A stretch of DNA of 5,891 nucleotides, from contig JAIRTQ010000041.1 of assembly GCA_031254835.1 (NCBI GenBank), positions 1 through 5,891 on the forward strand, given 5' to 3'. The position numbers and the translations under genes were made by a program. Of the stretch, positions 4,767 through 5,891 are shown in pieces (the first letter of the stretch is position 1; every line of letters starts with the position of its first letter). The stretch is from Puniceicoccales bacterium (lineage in GTDB: Bacteria > Verrucomicrobiota > Verrucomicrobiia > Opitutales > JAIRLM01). Below the pieces are notes generated by a model, which worked only from the letters and a program-made list of their open reading frames with translations, was not told where the DNA came from and did not search any database.

Positions 4767-5891
4767 ATGGAGCTGTCACCGCTGCAACTGCTAGAAAAAT
4801 TGGTCGCCCTACGGACCAGATCGGCCGATCTAGAATGCGGACCGGCGCTTGTCCACGCGGCAGATTTTTTCGCAAAAATGCTTTCCGCTATGGGTTTTAG
4901 CGCCGTCTGCGAAGGGGGCTATGGGCCGGGACCCATCGTCTGGGCCAGCCGGGGTCCGGATGGTGCGAAAAATTCTATCATCATTTACGGCCACTACGAC
5001 GTGCAGCCGGAAGCGCCACGGGAAGATTGGCACACGGATCCTTTTCAGCTGGTGGAGCGGGACGGCCTGTTCTACGGCCGCGGCGTTGCCGACGACAAGG
5101 GCCCCATCGTTGCCCTGTTGTCGGCCATGGGGGACCTGCCGGATTGGGAAAATTTGCGCCTGACCGTCCTATTGGAAGGCGGCGAAGAGATTGGCAGCCC
5201 AGGATTTGCTGATTTTCTTCGGAATCACCGCGACCAGTTGACCCGCCATCAGGCCGTGCTTTCCGTCGACTGCGGCTGCCCGAACGAAAGCACGCCCACC
5301 CTAACCACCGGCCTGCGTGGGCAGATCGCCGGCGAATTGGTCCTTCGGACCGGACAGCGGGATGTCCACTCCGGCTACGGCGGCTGCGTTCCCAACGCAG
5401 TCCAGGAGCTGACGCGGCTATGCAGCAAATTTCATAGGGAAGATGGCGCCGTGGCCGTTCCGAACTTCTACGAGGGCGTAGTAGAAAAAATTGGCGCGAA
5501 AGAGCTGGCCGCCATCAGGATGCTGGCTGAGCGGGAGGATCTGGCTGCCACCCTCGCCGTGAAGTGCCTGCGGAACATTTTTCCATCAATCCCGCCGGAA
5601 GCCGTCCACGGCTTTCTTCCGTCGCTGGAATGGATCGGCATCTGGGGCGGCCACACGGGCGAAGGTTCAAAAACTATCATTCCGGCGGTGGCTTTCGCGA
5701 AATTTTCTTCGCGCACGGTTCCAGGGCAAAACGCAACAGCTCTCTGCGCCAATTTGGAAGACTTTGCGCAGAAACACTGCCCGCCCTACGGCACAGTCGA
5801 ACTGCGCTGCGCAGTTCACTGCCCTGCCTACGTCATCGGCGATCCGGCTGAGGCGCCCGTAGCGCACCGCCTGCTGTCCCTGCTGGAAAAT
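4767..5891 (+). CDS. Family M20 metallopeptidase, dipeptidase-like, C-terminus missing at window edge
   Basis: The first 375 codons are visible with no stop; relatives are usually about 450-460 residues. Seen: YGHYDVQP (74-81) with metal ligands H76 and D78; GRGVADDKGP (104-113) with bridging D109; EGGEEIGSPG (137-146) with catalytic E140 and metal ligand E141; D168 as a further metal ligand; GLRG (182-185); RDVHSGYGGCVPN (198-210) with H201 in the inserted dimerisation (lid) domain; and GEGSKTIIPAVAFAKFSSRTVPGQ (298-321). This order is that of zinc-dependent M20 dipeptidases of the carnosinase/PepV-like group, which hydrolyse dipeptides in the cytosol. Substrate cannot be told, and the last metal-binding histidine lies beyond the edge. 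ATG 4767 is the first start after an in-frame TAG at 4755. There is no Shine-Dalgarno. The gene lies 14 bp after truB and probably shares its transcript. Confidence 0.92.
   Translation, partial: MELSPLQLLEKLVALRTRSADLECGPALVHAADFFAKMLSAMGFSAVCEGGYGPGPIVWASRGPDGAKNSIIIYGHYDVQPEAPREDWHTDPFQLVERDGLFYGRGVADDKGPIVALLSAMGDLPDWENLRLTVLLEGGEEIGSPGFADFLRNHRDQLTRHQAVLSVDCGCPNESTPTLTTGLRGQIAGELVLRTGQRDVHSGYGGCVPNAVQELTRLCSKFHREDGAVAVPNFYEGVVEKIGAKELAAIRMLAEREDLAATLAVKCLRNIFPSIPPEAVHGFLPSLEWIGIWGGHTGEGSKTIIPAVAFAKFSSRTVPGQNATALCANLEDFAQKHCPPYGTVELRCAVHCPAYVIGDPAEAPVAHRLLSLLEN

Noticed and set aside
4849..5163. 104-codon plus-strand open frame near the right edge
   Set aside because: It lies out of frame within the M20 peptidase, whose motifs are intact in another frame from 4767 to the edge.

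Overview
The window is a compact bacterial chromosome segment with seven protein genes, two of them cut by the window edges. It is moderately GC-rich. I see no mobile element, phage gene, CRISPR array, tRNA or rRNA. A protein-arginine-kinase (McsB) homologue, an S21 protein of the form VDKALRRLKKRLDREG, and a short TruB fit a PVC-group bacterium, perhaps Verrucomicrobiota/Opitutae. That placement is recalled family resemblance, not a search result.

Layout: the genes form two divergent arms. The left arm, on the minus strand, reads rpsU (ribosomal protein bS21, 2181 to 1984), then mgtE (CBS-regulated Mg2+ channel, 1764 to 355), then the first 89 codons of an mcsB-like gene (269 to the left edge). 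The right arm, on the plus strand, reads tmk (thymidylate kinase, 2339-2971), pssA (phosphatidylserine synthase, 3152-3994), truB (tRNA pseudouridine-55 synthase, 3991-4752) and a family M20 metallodipeptidase (4767 to the right edge, 375 codons visible). pssA and truB overlap by 4 bp and the M20 gene follows truB after 14 bp, so these three are probably co-transcribed. No gene-free stretch exceeds 300 bases. The gaps are 270-354, 1765-1983, 2188-2338 and 2972-3151; those at 1765-1983 and 2972-3151 hold clear hairpins.

Function: this is mostly housekeeping. It covers translation (bS21, TruB), DNA precursor supply (Tmk), membrane lipid synthesis (PssA), Mg2+ homeostasis (MgtE), protein quality control (McsB) and peptide turnover (M20). 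I see no dedicated new multi-gene system.

Two signals deserve attention. First, truB contains a perfect 18-bp-arm palindrome inside its reading frame, and it encodes nearly the same peptide on both strands. Second, rpsU is the only one of the seven genes with an obvious Shine-Dalgarno sequence (in fact two overlapping ones). This resembles the bS21-dependent translational autoregulation known from Bacteroidota.
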